A stretch of 64,000 bases of DNA from Cryptomeria japonica (Eukaryota > Streptophyta > Pinopsida > Cupressales > Cupressaceae): assembly GCF_030272615.1 (NCBI RefSeq), contig NC_081413.1, positions 158,373,849 to 158,437,848 on the forward strand. The letters run 5' to 3'. Below, piece after piece: positions 21,978-33,956 of this stretch. A program made the position numbers and the translations under genes. Within the stretch, counting starts at the first letter, position 1. Each line of letters opens with the position of its first letter. The notes beneath the pieces were generated by a model. The model was not told the DNA's origin. It saw only the letters and a list, made by a program, of their open reading frames with translations, and did no database searches.

Positions 21978-23493
21978 TATTGGCATATGTGTAGAGTGTG
22001 ATGACATGATGATATTGTATGTTGTCATTGATGTTAATATGTTGAAGTATGAACCGGTATATTGAAGTAAGCAAACTGGCAAGAGAACCAGTATGATGAT
22101 GTGAACCGGTATATTTGAAAAAGTGAAGCGGTATGTTGAAGTGTGAATTGGTATGTTAGAATGTGAACCTATATATGGAAAGTTTTGTATCAGGGTTTCA
22201 TTTGGTATGAGTACCGGTTGGTAGTCTCAGCTTCAGGGTTTCCGATTGATGCATTTCAAGTCTGTGTGATTTGACCGATGACATTCTGTGATGAGTTAGC
22301 ATTGAAATGAAGATCAGATTGTGTTGCCACATCAACCTTGTGCATGTGAAGGATTTCCTTGAGGATCTTGCATGAAGAAGATTGATCCTATCTACCTCGA
22401 GAATGTACGAAGTCTTAGTAAACGGTGGAGAGCACGTGATGGGTTATCAACTTCTAGAAGCGACAAAGTATGAATGATGGAGAATGTCTTGAGATTTGTT
22501 CAAGATTGTTTTACTCTATGAAATGTGGTTAAATGATCAGGATTGAACCGACTGTATTGATAACCTAAATGTTTAGGGTTTAGGGTTTAGGGTTTATGCC
22601 ACCGACCTATCTGTTGTCTATAAGGTCGATGATGATTTACATTGTGAAGTTGTTGGCAAATGCTATGTGTGTATCCAAGTAAAGAGATACTTGATTCTTG
22701 CCAAACTAGAGAGGTGTGTTGATACCTGTAGAGTGTAATTGCAGAAGCAAAGGAACTAAAGTGGATCTGCATTGGCATTCAGCGTTGTTATCAGATCAGT
22801 GTATTACCTATTGACTTCTAACCATTTCAGTAGTTGGAAAATCCCTTAACTAGGTAGCTTTAACAATATTTTTGTAAATCCTTTAATAGGGTGACTCAAA
22901 ATCATTGAGTTCTTCAAATCCTCTTGCAAGGTAACCTTTAACAAGGTTCTAACCTTTAACTGGGTATTTAGCCATCCCTTAACTGGGTGATCCCTAGCAG
23001 GATCAGTTCCTAGCAGAACCTATTGTAAAGTCCTTAATTGGACAAGGCTCCTAACAGAGCCAACTTTAGAAGAGTTCAAAGAACAACTTGTGGGTATTCA
23101 TCCCCACCATGGTTTTTCCCAGTTGGGTTTCCACGTGAAAAATAAGTGTGTTATGTGTGATGCTTTTTCATGTGATGTCTTAGTATTTTCTGTTAAGTGG
23201 TAAAGCATGTTGATCTAGTGGTCATTATATTTCTGATGATGTATTACTTGCTTATGCATATGGGTGAAGTGAAAATGAGTTATTAGGTTTTGTGAAGATC
23301 TAAGTGTTACCGGTTTATGTGTTTCATAATCTCGCTATGTTTTACCGGTAGTACCCTGTTTTAGATCGGTGATACTGTTTACCAGTTAGTGCAGTCTTTA
23401 CAGTCAAAGTGGTTTAAGGAAGTTTTTGTCTACACTGATTCACCCCCCCCTCTCAGTATCTATTGAGTACTTATTTTTCATCATTATTCATCA
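21978..23493 (+). mobile_element. Solo LTR L, copia family
   Basis: 1516 bp, TATTGGCATATG to TATTCATCA, with perfect GAGAT duplications (21973-21977 and 23494-23498). The 5' LTR of C has an uninterrupted GAGATTACAAA at the same spot (37065 area). It carries the family motifs CCCCACCATGGTTTTTCCC (23101 area) and CACCCCCCCCTCTCAG (23442 area) and a short telomere-like run at 22572. Confidence 0.93.
22572..22596 (+). repeat. Plant telomere-type run, (TTTAGGG)3.5
   Basis: Three complete TTTAGGG units followed by TTTA, within solo LTR L. Too short to be a telomere; it is an interstitial repeat. The motif is the canonical plant telomeric unit. Confidence 0.9.
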
Positions 23494-24027
23494 GAGATTA
23501 CAAACAAGTCAGTTCAATTATGATGATTAGATTACATAACAATCTCTACACATCATTCAAGATAGCCTCGACCGCTCCTTGATCACCGCTTCATCGAACT
23601 TAGTAACTCATCACATAGTTTGCATTACATGCAATATACTTGCTCATTTTGAAGATAAAAACTATTATCACAACACGTCAAAAAGTATTTGAAACTCTTC
23701 TCATACAATATGCATACGTGTCATAATCATTACAACTCATCATCAGATCATAAACCAATATAACAAACTTAATCAGTTAGGATTTATCAAATCAATAGGT
23801 AGGGTTTACCGATTCAACTCTCCAATACTTAGGAATACCAGTTCACTCCACAAACTCACCTACTAGTTATAGTTCCCTTCACTTGCTCTTCCTATCAGTT
23901 ACAGTTCCCTTCACTAGCTCTTCCTATTAGTTACAAAACAACATTGTAACAACATCATTACCGGTTACAATTGACATCAATGACAACATAACATTTCATT
24001 AATGCAATCTTCATGAAAATGCCAACA

Positions 24028-24379
24028 TTCTCCCCCTTTGGCATTGATGGCAATACAAATATCAATACCATTGATTGCTATGATTATGAATAGGAATCTT
24101 GGTTTACATTTTACCATGTACTCTCCTTGTCTTCAGCTGGTAACTAGCTATAGACCTTCTCTATGTCAATCATACAATAATTCTCCCCATAATCACATTG
24201 TTATTCTCCCCCTTTGATAACAATGCCAAAGTGAAAGTAAAACATGCAATGTCAAACTTCATTGTTCAACATCAACAACCTACAACTTGATGCTCCCCCT
24301 ATGGAATAACTACACTCTACATCAATCCTGTTGTAAAATTTTGCAAGTAGCTCTGAGACTGATGTACTGTACATCATGC
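24028..24379 (-). other. Element C polypurine tract and 3' untranslated region
   Basis: TTCTCCCCCTTTGGCATTGA (plus strand, 24028-24047) adjoins the 3' LTR and is the polypurine tract on the minus strand. A second similar motif, TTCTCCCCCTTTGATAACAA, is at 24204-24223. No coding sequence is seen between. Confidence 0.85.
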
Positions 24380-26400
24380 TCAATTGACCTCATGAATGGG
24401 TACAACCCCTAGCTGACTTCTAAGATACTCAAAAGTAGTCTTAGGCAGAGGTTTAGTAAAGATATCTGCAAGCTACTCCTTGGTAGAAACAAGCTCTAAT
24501 ATCACATCTTTACTCTGCACTTTTTCCCTCAAGAAATGATACTTCAATTCAATATGCTTGGTTCGTGCATGCAAGATAGGGTTATTGGAAATATTTATGG
24601 CATTGGTATTGTCACATAAGATCTTTATAGGTTCTGTAAACTTCATCTTGAAACCTTCCAAAATGTTTCTCATTCAGATAGCTTGGGTACAATTCATATA
24701 AGCTGCAACATACTCAGCTTCAACAATAGACTATGATATATAACTCTGCTTCTTGCTACTCCATGAAACAAGTCTTCCTCTAAGAAAGAATGCTCCGCCA
24801 GTTGTGCTTTTCCTATCATCAACATTATCTGCCCAGTCTGCATCTATATACACCTTCAAGTCAAAGTTACTTGCATATAGATACCATAATCCATAGTCAA
24901 TATAGTGTCTTTCAAATATCTGAATATCCTCTTAGTTGCTATCAAATGTGTTTCCTTTGGATTCTTCTGAAATCTAGCAACTAGATCAACTGCATGAGCT
25001 ATATCTAGTCTACTGTGAACAACATAGTGCAATTTCCCAATCATTGACTTGTACTCCTTTTCATCAATAGATGTGGCTTCATCTTCCTTAGACAATTTAC
25101 ATCCTGTAACCATTGGTTCCCAACTGGTTTACAGTCACTCATACCAGATGTCTTTAATACCTCTTTCACATACTTAGACTGTGTGATGAATATACCATTC
25201 TTCATTTGTTGTATTTGCAAGCCTATGAATTTTTTTATCTCTCCCACTAGAGACATTTCAAGCTCACTTTTCATTTCATTTCCAAAGTCATTTCTCATGT
25301 CATCATTGCCTCCAAATATGATATCATCTACAAACACTTCACTAACTAGTATCTTATCTCCTTCAGATTTGAGATATATATTGCTATCTTCAATGGTTCT
25401 CTAAAAACCTATCTTCATCAGGTGTGAATGAAGCCTTTCATACCATGCTCTTGGTGCTTTCTTTAACCCATATAGTGCCTTGTGCAATTTGCATACCATA
25501 TCTTTTTCATCAGTTAAAGCATAACCATCTGGTTGCTCAATGTATACTTCTTCTTCCAGTATTCCATTCAAACATGTTGACTTCACATCCATCTAATATA
25601 CTTTGAATCCCTTATGTGCTCCAAATGCAAGTAAAGTCTTGACACCTTCCAATCTAGCAATTGGTGCAAAATTCTCACCATAATCTTCTCCTTCATGTGC
25701 ATAACCTTTGCAAACCAATCTAGCTTTGTTTTGGACTACTATACCATCTTCATTCAGCTTGTTCCTGGATACCCACTTAGTACCTATCATATTTTGATTC
25801 ATCGGTCTAGGTACTAGGGTCCATGTATTATTCTTCTTAATTTGATAAAGCTCCTCCTCCATAGCTTTAATCCAATGATTATCTCCAAATGCTTCCTTAG
25901 CAGTTCTAGGCTCAATAGTGGAGATCATGCAATAATTTTCTCTAATTCTTCTTTTGGTTAATACTCCAGCATCCTTATCTCCAATAATCTGGTCAAGATT
26001 GTGATTGAGTCTCACATACCTCAGAATAACATGATCATTATCTTCAGGTTCTTCTTCTTCATTATCATCATCTCCTTCTGACTCTACCTGTTTTGGTTGA
26101 ATTGGTACAACAACAATCTCTTTACCAGTTTCAAGCTTCACCAGTTCTGGTTCCAAAAATAAAATGCAAGGATCTTCATCCTTTTTCCCCACACTGGTCT
26201 CCCCTGATACTTTAGGATACTCATCCACTCAAACATCAACACTCAATGATTCTCTATGTTCGGTTGTTGTAACATTTATAGGCCTTACTCTTGGTGGAGT
26301 AACCATTAAATATACCTTCATCACTTTTAGCCTCAAACTTACTAACATAGTCACCTCTCTTAATAAAACATTTGCTCCCAAGTATCTTAAAATAACTGAC
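24380..26400 (-). pseudogene. Element C pol, 3' part: integrase end, RT, RNase H
   Basis: Minus strand from 26400: NVSYFKILGSKCFIKRGDYV (integrase end, directly continuing 33957), a linker with RYVRLNHNLDQIIGDKDAG, RT (IGTKWVSRNKLNEDG, CKGYAHEGEDYGENFAPIAR, QPDGYALTDEKDMVCK, KKAPRAWYERLHSHLMK, FVDDIIFGGND at 25340-25305) and RNase H (NAINISNNPIL, KTKSDVILELVSTKE-like end), terminating at TGA 24380-24382. Stops and at least two frameshifts break it, notably near 25110, where the KPVGTPMV block is damaged. The RT active-site Asp pair is intact. Confidence 0.92.
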
Positions 26401-26405
26401 ATTAG

Positions 26406-27886
26406 TGATAGTTCTGATACTTAATGTTAAGTATAGATGCCAAGCTAATAAGATGAGAGGGGGGGGGGGGTGAATCATACAAACTTAATCTTCCATAAAA
26501 ACAATAGATTCAACCTCGGTAACATATACTTCAGTAATATAACCAAAAACTGCTAAACATGCAAACTCAAAAGCATATAAACATCATAACACTCATATGG
26601 AAACCCAAATAGGGAAAAAACCACTGTGGGATTTGGGGCCCACTAAGAATTATACGCTTCTAGAGTATGCTCGGTTAAAAGCAAATCTTGTTAAAGATTA
26701 CAAACACATTGCTAGATGTGACCTGGTTAAGGGATTTCCCTCAGATCTATTAGGATCTTCACCTTGTTAGAAGTGACCTTGTTAAAGGATTTCAAACACT
26801 CAATCAGAGTGTCACCTTGCTAGAGGGTTTTACAAATAAGACTGTTAAGTCCACTCGGTTAAGAGATTTTCTGTCACTTTACAAAATAACAGTAATAAAA
26901 ATCTATCTGCAACTTCACATATAAAATGCTAAAGCAGATTCTTATTTTCTCAATACAATATAGGACTTATCTTGTCCATCTGCTGGGCTGTATACTCTGT
27001 TATTCAAAAAGGTCTTCAAGCTTCTATGCTCGGTAATCACTATGTAGCATCCCTGTGCATACACTTGCCTGCATACATTGTTTATCAACAGTTCCTTATT
27101 TATAAACAATTCGCCAACCGCTTAATCTCCTTGATCATATTTCCCATGATCAATCATAGCCATCAGATCTCCAAACTTTGACCAAGTTCAATGTATCCTT
27201 CGATCTAAAAATGTTTTACCCCGCCTTGGAACTTGCATATATTTCTTGGAACTTGTGCTAGGGTATTGCGGTTCAATCTGAGCTGTAGATCTTCCTGCCA
27301 ATTTTCCTTTGCCATAGATTCTTTAACAAACTTCATTCACAACATACCAATCATTTAATCATAGCCAGCTCATCAGCTTCCTTCATTAAATAATGCTTTT
27401 ATTTATTCAATGCATTATGTTATTACTCGGTTGCAACTTGGTAAATACTAAACTTCACTCAGTAGACATAACGCCTTCATTAACTGATAGCGATAACCTT
27501 AGGGTTTACCGACTAGGTTCCTTAGGGTTTATCGACTGGGCTCTTTGCTCAGTAACATAGTATAGTATTAACCTTACAATCAATAACATATGTATGATAT
27601 CAAAACAATCTAAACATCACGATCTCATCATTGTCTAACTCGGTAATAGTTGCCCATTGAATAACTTATTCCTCCCCTTATTCATCATATTCTTTCTGTG
27701 TCTTTTACCGACTTCTTTATACTCATCAAATCATACTTCTCAAGATATGGCAACATCATACTGAATTAGAAAATCAATTTCTTGACATCAATGACAAAAT
27801 AATAATATTAAGACAGTAAACATCCTTAATCAGTTATATCCATAATCATCAACAACCTTCTCAATATCCTTATTGAAATGCCAACA
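26406..27886 (-). mobile_element. 3' LTR of element D
   Basis: 1481 bp, TGATAGTTCTG to ATGCCAACA on the plus strand. It has 12 G in the run at 26459-26470, against 7 in the 5' LTR. It also has a 23-bp tandem duplication at 27497-27542 absent from the 5' copy. TTTATAAATAA on the minus strand near 27097-27107 is the TATA-like site. Confidence 0.94.
27497..27542. repeat. 23-bp duplication specific to the 3' LTR of D
   Basis: CCTTAGGGTTTACCGACTAG at 27497 is repeated with small changes at 27520. The matching place in the 5' LTR (about 33589) has one copy only, so the change arose after or during insertion of D. Confidence 0.85.
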
Positions 27887-28265
27887 ATCCCCCCCTTTGG
27901 CATTGATGGCAAAACCAATTGATTTGACCTAATTGATTTGGATTGATGTGAGATTCTAAAATGCTCTCCCCCTGTCATCAGAATTCTCCCCCATACATTA
28001 GTATCCACTCCTTTTCTCCAGTCTTCTCCCCCTTTGACAACAATGCCAAAAAGTAAAGAACTAAAACATAATTCCTTCCTGTATGAAGTGATTTCCTTCT
28101 ATTATGTGTCAACTTAGTCTCGGTCAGAACATTTATGTCTTCAATTCTTGTTCCCTATATTGTTTCCTGTACACCTTTAGAAAACATCCTAAAGTGTGTA
28201 AATCAACATCAACTCCTAAAAGATATTCTGTAGAGTCATCGAATTGATGCTTTCACCGAACTCAA
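27887..28265 (-). other. Element D polypurine tract and 3' untranslated region
   Basis: ATCCCCCCCTTTGGCATTGA at 27887-27906 (plus strand) is the polypurine tract of the minus strand beside the LTR. A second copy-like motif, TTCTCCCCCTTTGACAACAA, is at 28024-28043. No coding sequence lies between these and the pol stop. Confidence 0.87.
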
Positions 28266-31200
28266 TTAGTGAGTAGAAGATAGGGGTAGGACCCCTAACT
28301 TACTTCTAAGATACTCAAAAGTGTCCCTTGGTAGTGGCTTGGTGAAGATATCTGCTATTTGTTCCTTTGTGCTAACATACTCCAACACCACTTTCTTCTC
28401 TCTAGCTTCTCTAAGATAATGATATTTGATAGAGATGTGCTTTGTCTTAGAGTGCATAATAGGATTCTTTGAAATGTTAATGGCACTAGTATTGTCACAG
28501 AATATAGTTACTGGCTCAATAACTTTCTCATTTATACCATCCAATAGTTGTTTGATCCATGCTATGTTGGTACAATTCAATGCTGCAGCAACATATTTAG
28601 CTTTTGCTATTGACTGTGGAACACATCCTTGTTTCTTGCTAAGCCAACTCACTAGTCTTTCTCCTAAAAAGAAAGCTCCTCCACTTGTGCTTTTTCTGTC
28701 ATCATTGTTGCCTGCCCAATCAACATCAGTATAAACTTTTAAATCAAAGTCATTTCCTTTCTGATATACTAAGCCATAATCCTCAGTGCCTTTCAAGTAT
28801 CTGAAAATTCTCTTGATTGTTGTCATGTGTGTTTCCTTAGGATCTGCAGAGAATCTTGCAACTATACCTATTGCATGTGCTATGTCTGGCCTGCTGTGAA
28901 CAAGATATTGCAACTTTCCAATCATGGATCGGTAAAGTGTCTCATCAACAGATGAAGATTCATCATTCTTTGATAGTTTACATTTGGTAGTCATAGAAGT
29001 ACTTACTGGTTTTGAATCCTCCATTCCAAATTTCTTCAAGATTTCCTTTATGTACTTGGATTGAGTAATGAAAATCTCATCTTTCATTTGCAGTATCTAT
29101 AAACCTATAAAATACTTTATCTCATTGATTAATGACATCTCAAATTCTTTGCTCATTTCATTTCCAAAGTTCTTACATAAAGAGTCATTTCCACAAAAGA
29201 TAATATCATCAACAAATATGGCTGAAATCATTATTCCATTTTCATCATTCTTCATGTACATATTCTTGTTTTCACTTGTCCTTATAAAACCAATCTTGAT
29301 CAAATAAGAGTGCAATCTTTCATACCAAGCTCTAGGTGCTTGTTTCAGACCATATAAGGCTTTGTTCAATTTACATACCCGATCTTTATTCTTGTCTTAA
29401 ACAAATCCTTCAGGTTGTTCAATAAAAACTTCTTCTTCTAATATACCATTCAGAAATGCAAATTTAACATCCATTTGATATACCTTGAAATTTTTGAAAG
29501 CAACATATGCCAACAATGTTCTTACTCCTTCAAGTCTAGCCACAGGTGCAAAAGTTTCACCATAATCAATTCCTTCTTCTTGAGCATAACCTATGCAAAC
29601 TAGTCTTGCTTTATTTCGAATGACCTCACCTTTTTCATTTAGCTTGTTTCTAAAAATCCACTTTGTACCAATTACATTTTTGTCCTTCAGTCTTGGGACT
29701 AGTGTCCGTGTGTCATTCTTCTTGATTTGATCAATCTCTTCTGTCATAGCATTTATCCAATCTTCACTGTTAAATGCCTCTTTCACTATTCTCGGTTCAA
29801 ATTCAGATATCAGACATGTGTTCTGTCTCAATGTGTTCCTTGTCATCACTGGATCATCCTTATCTCCTATAATCTGACTTGATGCATGATGTCTTCTGAC
29901 ATACTTGGCTAATACAAGCTCGGTAGGCTCTGTATGATCTTCTTCATCACTCGGTAGCTGAATATTTTCTTCATTTCCTTCTGCAGTTTTCTCGGTAGGA
30001 CTTGTCGGTTGAACATAGACAACTTCATCATAATCTTTTGGTTCTTTGGAATTTCCTTTATCATTTCTTTCTGCAAATTCATCAATTTTCACATTTGCAC
30101 TTTCTACTATTTTGTTAGATGATTTGATTAGACATTTAAATGCTTTACTTCTAGAAGAATAACCTAGAAATGTTCCTTCTTCACTTTTCTGATCAAACTT
30201 GCCATTTCTATCATCTTTGTGTACATAGCATCTACTTCCAAAGATTTTAGAATAACTTACATTAGGTTTCTTGTCATATCAGATTTCATATGGTGTCTTC
30301 AAAGTTCCTTTCTTCAGTTGTACTCGGTTCAGGATGTAAACTGTTGTGCTTATGGTTTCTCTCCAAAATGTTTGTGGCAATTTCTTTTCAATCATTAGGG
30401 TTCTTGCACAATCCACAATAGATCTGTTTCTTCTCTCAGCAATTCCATTTTGTTGTGGAGTTTTTAGTGCAGAGACTTGTCTTTTTATACCATGATCATT
30501 GCAGAATAAGTTGAACTCATCAGATGTGAACTCTCCTCCTCTATCTAATCTAAGACATTTTAGTTGTCTTCCTATTTCATTTTCAACTCTTGCCTTGTAC
30601 CATTTAAACATTTGAAAAGCTTATGATTTTTCTTTTAAAAACATAACTGACATCATCCTTAAGTAATCATCCACAAATAATATGAAATATTTATCACCAT
30701 ATAAATTTGAACTTTCATAGGACCACAAAGATCTAAAATTCCCTTAGAAGTGTAAGACTTACTTGTAAATCTTGATCTTGTCATTTTACCCATCTGGCAT
30801 CCTCGACACATAGCATTCTCAGGTTTTTCCAAACTTGGTAGACCTCTTACTCGGTGCATCTTACTTATTTTGATCAGATTATCAAAATTTACATGACAAA
30901 ACCTTTTATGCCATAACCAGGTATCATCTATCTTTGCATAAAAACATTTATTCCGAGTTGAGTCAAGGTGAAATGTGTTACCTTTTGTTTGTGTCCTAGT
31001 AGCAGCTAACTTTCCATTCTTGTCATGAACTTTGACAATTCCTTTCTGAAATTCTATTCGGTATCCTGTATTGTTTAGTTGTGCTACACTCAACAAATTA
31101 TATTTCAAACCTTCAACCCAATAAATATCATTGCACTTTGCATTGTCAAGAAGTGTTATGGATCCTTTACCTTTTACCAGACATGGTGCATCATTACCAA

Positions 31201-31465
31201 ATCTTACATAGCCTCCATCATAGTCTTCTAACATAACAAACTTGTGTTTATCACCTGTCATGTGATGTGAGCATCCACTATCTATGATCCAAGAATCATT
31301 AGTATTTATGTGAGATATTAGGGCTTTTTCTTCATACCTTTCTTCATCTGATCCATCTTTGATAGCCACATAAACTAATTCCTATGTATCAGTTTCATCT
31401 GATTTATCATCATTGGATTCCTCATCAGCTATTCAGCATGACTTTCTATCTCTTCTTCTGAAGTC
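28266..31465 (-). pseudogene. Element D pol: protease, integrase, RT, RNase H
   Basis: Continues the gag frame after three stops (31465-31378). Protease WIIDSGCSHHMTGD at about 31295-31254 is intact. The gag-pre-integrase zinc region, WLWHKRFCHVNFDNLIK, is near 30930-30880. A small deletion and a frameshift at about 30735-30700 remove part of the first integrase block (LDLCGP remains). LRLDRGGEF and GIAERRNRSI carry the second Asp and the Glu of the triad. RT has [37 protein letters not shown] and FVDDIIFCGN (about 29220-29190). RNase H has TDVDWAGN, SIAKAKYVAAALNC and DNTSAINIS, ending LGVLPLSSTH at 28266. Stops lie near 30280, 29397 and 29094. All catalytic motifs except the first integrase block survive. 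Confidence 0.94.
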
Positions 31466-32431
31466 TCAGTGTCCTCTATAATGATTATCTTTCTGTCTAT
31501 CATCTTGGTAATATCTCTTTTTAGTAGAATCTTTGTCAGGACAGTTAGAAGCTATATGTCCTATCTTATCACAATTGAAATATTTCAAAGATAGTTTTCC
31601 TTTATACTTACCTTTGCCTCTCGGTAGCCTTCTGGCTAAAAGTGCTTCAAACTCTTCTTGCTTTCTGATTTTCTCATATAGTTTGTATACTTCCTCCATG
31701 TTCTTGCGAAATCTTTCACTTGCTCCACTGTGATCCCCTTTAGTGTACTTACTCATTCTTTCATTGTAATCATTAGATTCATCAAGATGAAAAGAACTAA
31801 ATGCAGATTCAACTTTATTTACCGATGACCCACTGTTATCAAAGTTACTTAACTCAAATGCATGTAGCTTACCAATAGTAGCATCTAAAGAAACTGGCAT
31901 ATTGGGTGCAAACCTCAATTCATTGATTGCAGAGACTCGGATTGCATAAGCCGGTAGAAGGGTTCTTAAAAACTTACTTGTTATATCCTTTTCTTCAATA
32001 GTTCCACCTACGCCTTTGATTTGATTGACAATCTCCTTTAGTCTTGTACTGTATTGGGTTATGTTCTCACCTTCATTCATCCTCATAGATTCAAGTTGTC
32101 CTCTTAGACTATCCACTTTTGCTCTTTGAACATGTTCATCTCCACCATACATAGATATGAGCTTGTCCCACATTGCCTTTGCATCATTGCAGCCTTCTAG
32201 ATCATTAAACTTTGAATCGGTCAATGTAGATGTTATTTCAATCATTGTTTGAATATGTTCTTGCTTTGCCTTTATCTCTTCCATTTTCAATGGATAGGTT
32301 CTTGGTGTGATGAAATCATTCTCCAAATAATATACAACATATTGTCCAACTCCTGATAGGTGCAACTTCATCCTTTTCTGCCATGTAGAGAAACTTGACT
32401 TGTTCAGCTTCGGTGCATCCCTCTTATACAT
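31466..32431 (-). pseudogene. Element D gag (321 codons, open)
   Basis: Open from ATG 32431 to TGA 31466. It has an N-terminal FSTWQKRMKLHL region, a UBN2/retrotran_gag-type core (AMWDKLISMYGGDEHVQRAK, MRMNEGENITQYSTRLKEIV, about residues 95-175), a basic segment (LPRGKGKYKGK) and a zinc knuckle at residues 283-298. The knuckle reads KYFNC where KCFNC is expected, so its first Cys is lost by a TGT-to-TAT change. Gag forms the particle and binds RNA. Only the knuckle lesion and the downstream stops make it defective. Confidence 0.9.
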
Positions 32432-32483
32432 CTTGGGATCTTTGCCTCAAGTACCTTTAAACATTTTTTCTTCTGGAGTCCAA

Positions 32484-32498
32484 GGCTCTGATACCAAT
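32484..32498 (-). promoter_or_regulatory. tRNA primer-binding site of element D
   Basis: Minus strand ATTGGTATCAGAGCC lies directly after the 5' LTR. It is complementary to initiator-Met tRNA and is an exact match to the family site. Confidence 0.93.
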
Positions 32499-33951
32499 TG
32501 ATAGTTCTGATACTTAATGTTAAGTACAGATGCCAAGCTAATAAGATGAGAGGGGGGGTGAATCATACAAACTTAATCTTCCATAAAAATAATAGATTCA
32601 ACCTCGCTAACATATACTTCAGTAATATAACCAAAAACTGCTAAACATGCAAACTCAAAAGCATATAAACATCATAACACTCATATGGAAACCCAAATAG
32701 GGAAAAAACCACTGTGGGAATTCTGACCCACTAAGAAATATACTCTTCTAGAGTATGCTTGGTTAAAAGCAAATCCTGTTAAAGATTACAAACACATTGC
32801 TAGATGTGACCCAGTTAAGGGATTTCCCTCAAATCTATTAGGATCTTCACCTTGTTAGAAGTGACCTTGTTAAAGGATTTCAAACACTCAATTAGAGTGT
32901 CACCTTGCTAGAGGGTTTTACAAATAAGACTGTTAAGTCCACTCGGTTAAGAGATTTTCTGTCACTTTACAAAATAGCAGTAATAAAAATTTGTCTGCAA
33001 CTTCACATCTAAAATGCTAAAGCGGATTCTTATTTTCTCAATACAATATAGGACTTATCTTGTCCATCTGCTGGGCTCTATACTCTGTTATTCAAAAAGG
33101 TCTTCAAGCTTCTATGCTCGGTAATCACTATGTAGCATCCCTGTGCATACACTTGCCTGCATACATTGTTTATCAACAGTTCCTTATTTATAAACAATTC
33201 ACCAGCCGCTTAATCTCCTTGATCACATTTCCCATGATCAATCATAGCCATCAGATCTTCAAACTTTGACCAGGTTCAATGTATCCTTCAATCTAAAAAC
33301 ATTTTACCCCACCTTAGAAATTGTATACATTTCTTGGAACTTGTGCTAGGGTATTGCAGTTCAATCTGAGCTGTAGATCTTCTTGCCAATTTTCCTTTGC
33401 CATAGATTCTTTAACAAACTTCATTCACGACATACCAATCATTTAATCATAGCCAGCTCATCAGCTTCCTTCATTAAATAATGCTTTTATTTATTCAATG
33501 CATTTTGTTATTACTCGGTTGCAACTCGGTAAATACTAAACTTCACTCGGTAGACATATCGCCTTCATTAATCGATAGCGATAACCTTAGGGTTTACCGA
33601 CTAGGTTCTTTGCTCAGTAACATAGTATAGTATTAACCTTACAATCAATAACATATGTATGATATCAAAACAATTTAAATATCATGATCTCATCATTGTC
33701 TAACTCGGTAATAGTTTCCCATTGAATAACTTATTCCTCCCCTTATTCATCATATTCTTTCTGTGTCTTTTACCGACATCTTTATACTCATCAAATCATA
33801 CTTCTCAAGATATGGCAACATCATACTGAATTAGAAAATCAATTTCTTGACATCAATGACAAAATAATAATATTAAGACAGTAAACATCCTTAATCAGTT
33901 ATATCCATAATCATCAACAACCTTCTCAATATCCTTATTGAAATGCCAACA
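32499..33951 (-). mobile_element. 5' LTR of element D
   Basis: 1453 bp. The minus-strand TATA-like TTTATAAATAA is at 33184-33194. The conserved GGAAACCCAAATAGGGAAAA block is at about 32686-32705, and a 7-G run lies at 32552-32558. It is nearly identical to 26406-27886. Confidence 0.94.
33184..33194 (-). promoter_or_regulatory. Likely TATA box of element D
   Basis: TTTATAAATAA on the minus strand in the 5' LTR, conserved in the 3' LTR near 27097. It is the only strong TATA-like word in this part of the LTR. Confidence 0.5.
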
Positions 33952-33956
33952 ATTAG

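Larger units (their letters stand above)
21080..24027 (-). mobile_element. 3' LTR of element C (interrupted by solo LTR L)
   Basis: Plus-strand ends TAATGGTATGATG (21080) and ATGCCAACA (24027). Without L and its duplication it is about 1427 bp, against 1413 bp for the 5' LTR. The G-run found in other copies near the LTR edge is missing here (near 21113), the only copy where it is lost. The conserved GGAAACCCAAATGGGAAAAA block is at about 21441-21460. Confidence 0.92.
26406..33951 (-). mobile_element. Copia element D (minus strand), youngest complete copy
   Basis: 7546 bp with perfect ATTAG duplications (26401-26405 and 33952-33956) inside the integrase of C. LTRs (26406-27886 and 32499-33951) are highly alike, with scattered single changes, a homopolymer difference and one 23-bp duplication. 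Gag-pol lies in one frame apart from one frameshift and several stops, a far better state than A, B or C. Order on the minus strand: 5' LTR, primer site, gag, pol, untranslated region, polypurine tract, 3' LTR. Confidence 0.96.

Noticed and set aside
22572-22596. Possible telomere or chromosome end
   Set aside because: Only 3.5 units, inside a bounded solo LTR; not a telomere.
26459-26470. G runs as assembly gaps or vector joints
   Set aside because: They sit at the same LTR position in several elements with conserved flanks, so they are real family features, though their exact lengths may carry sequencing error.
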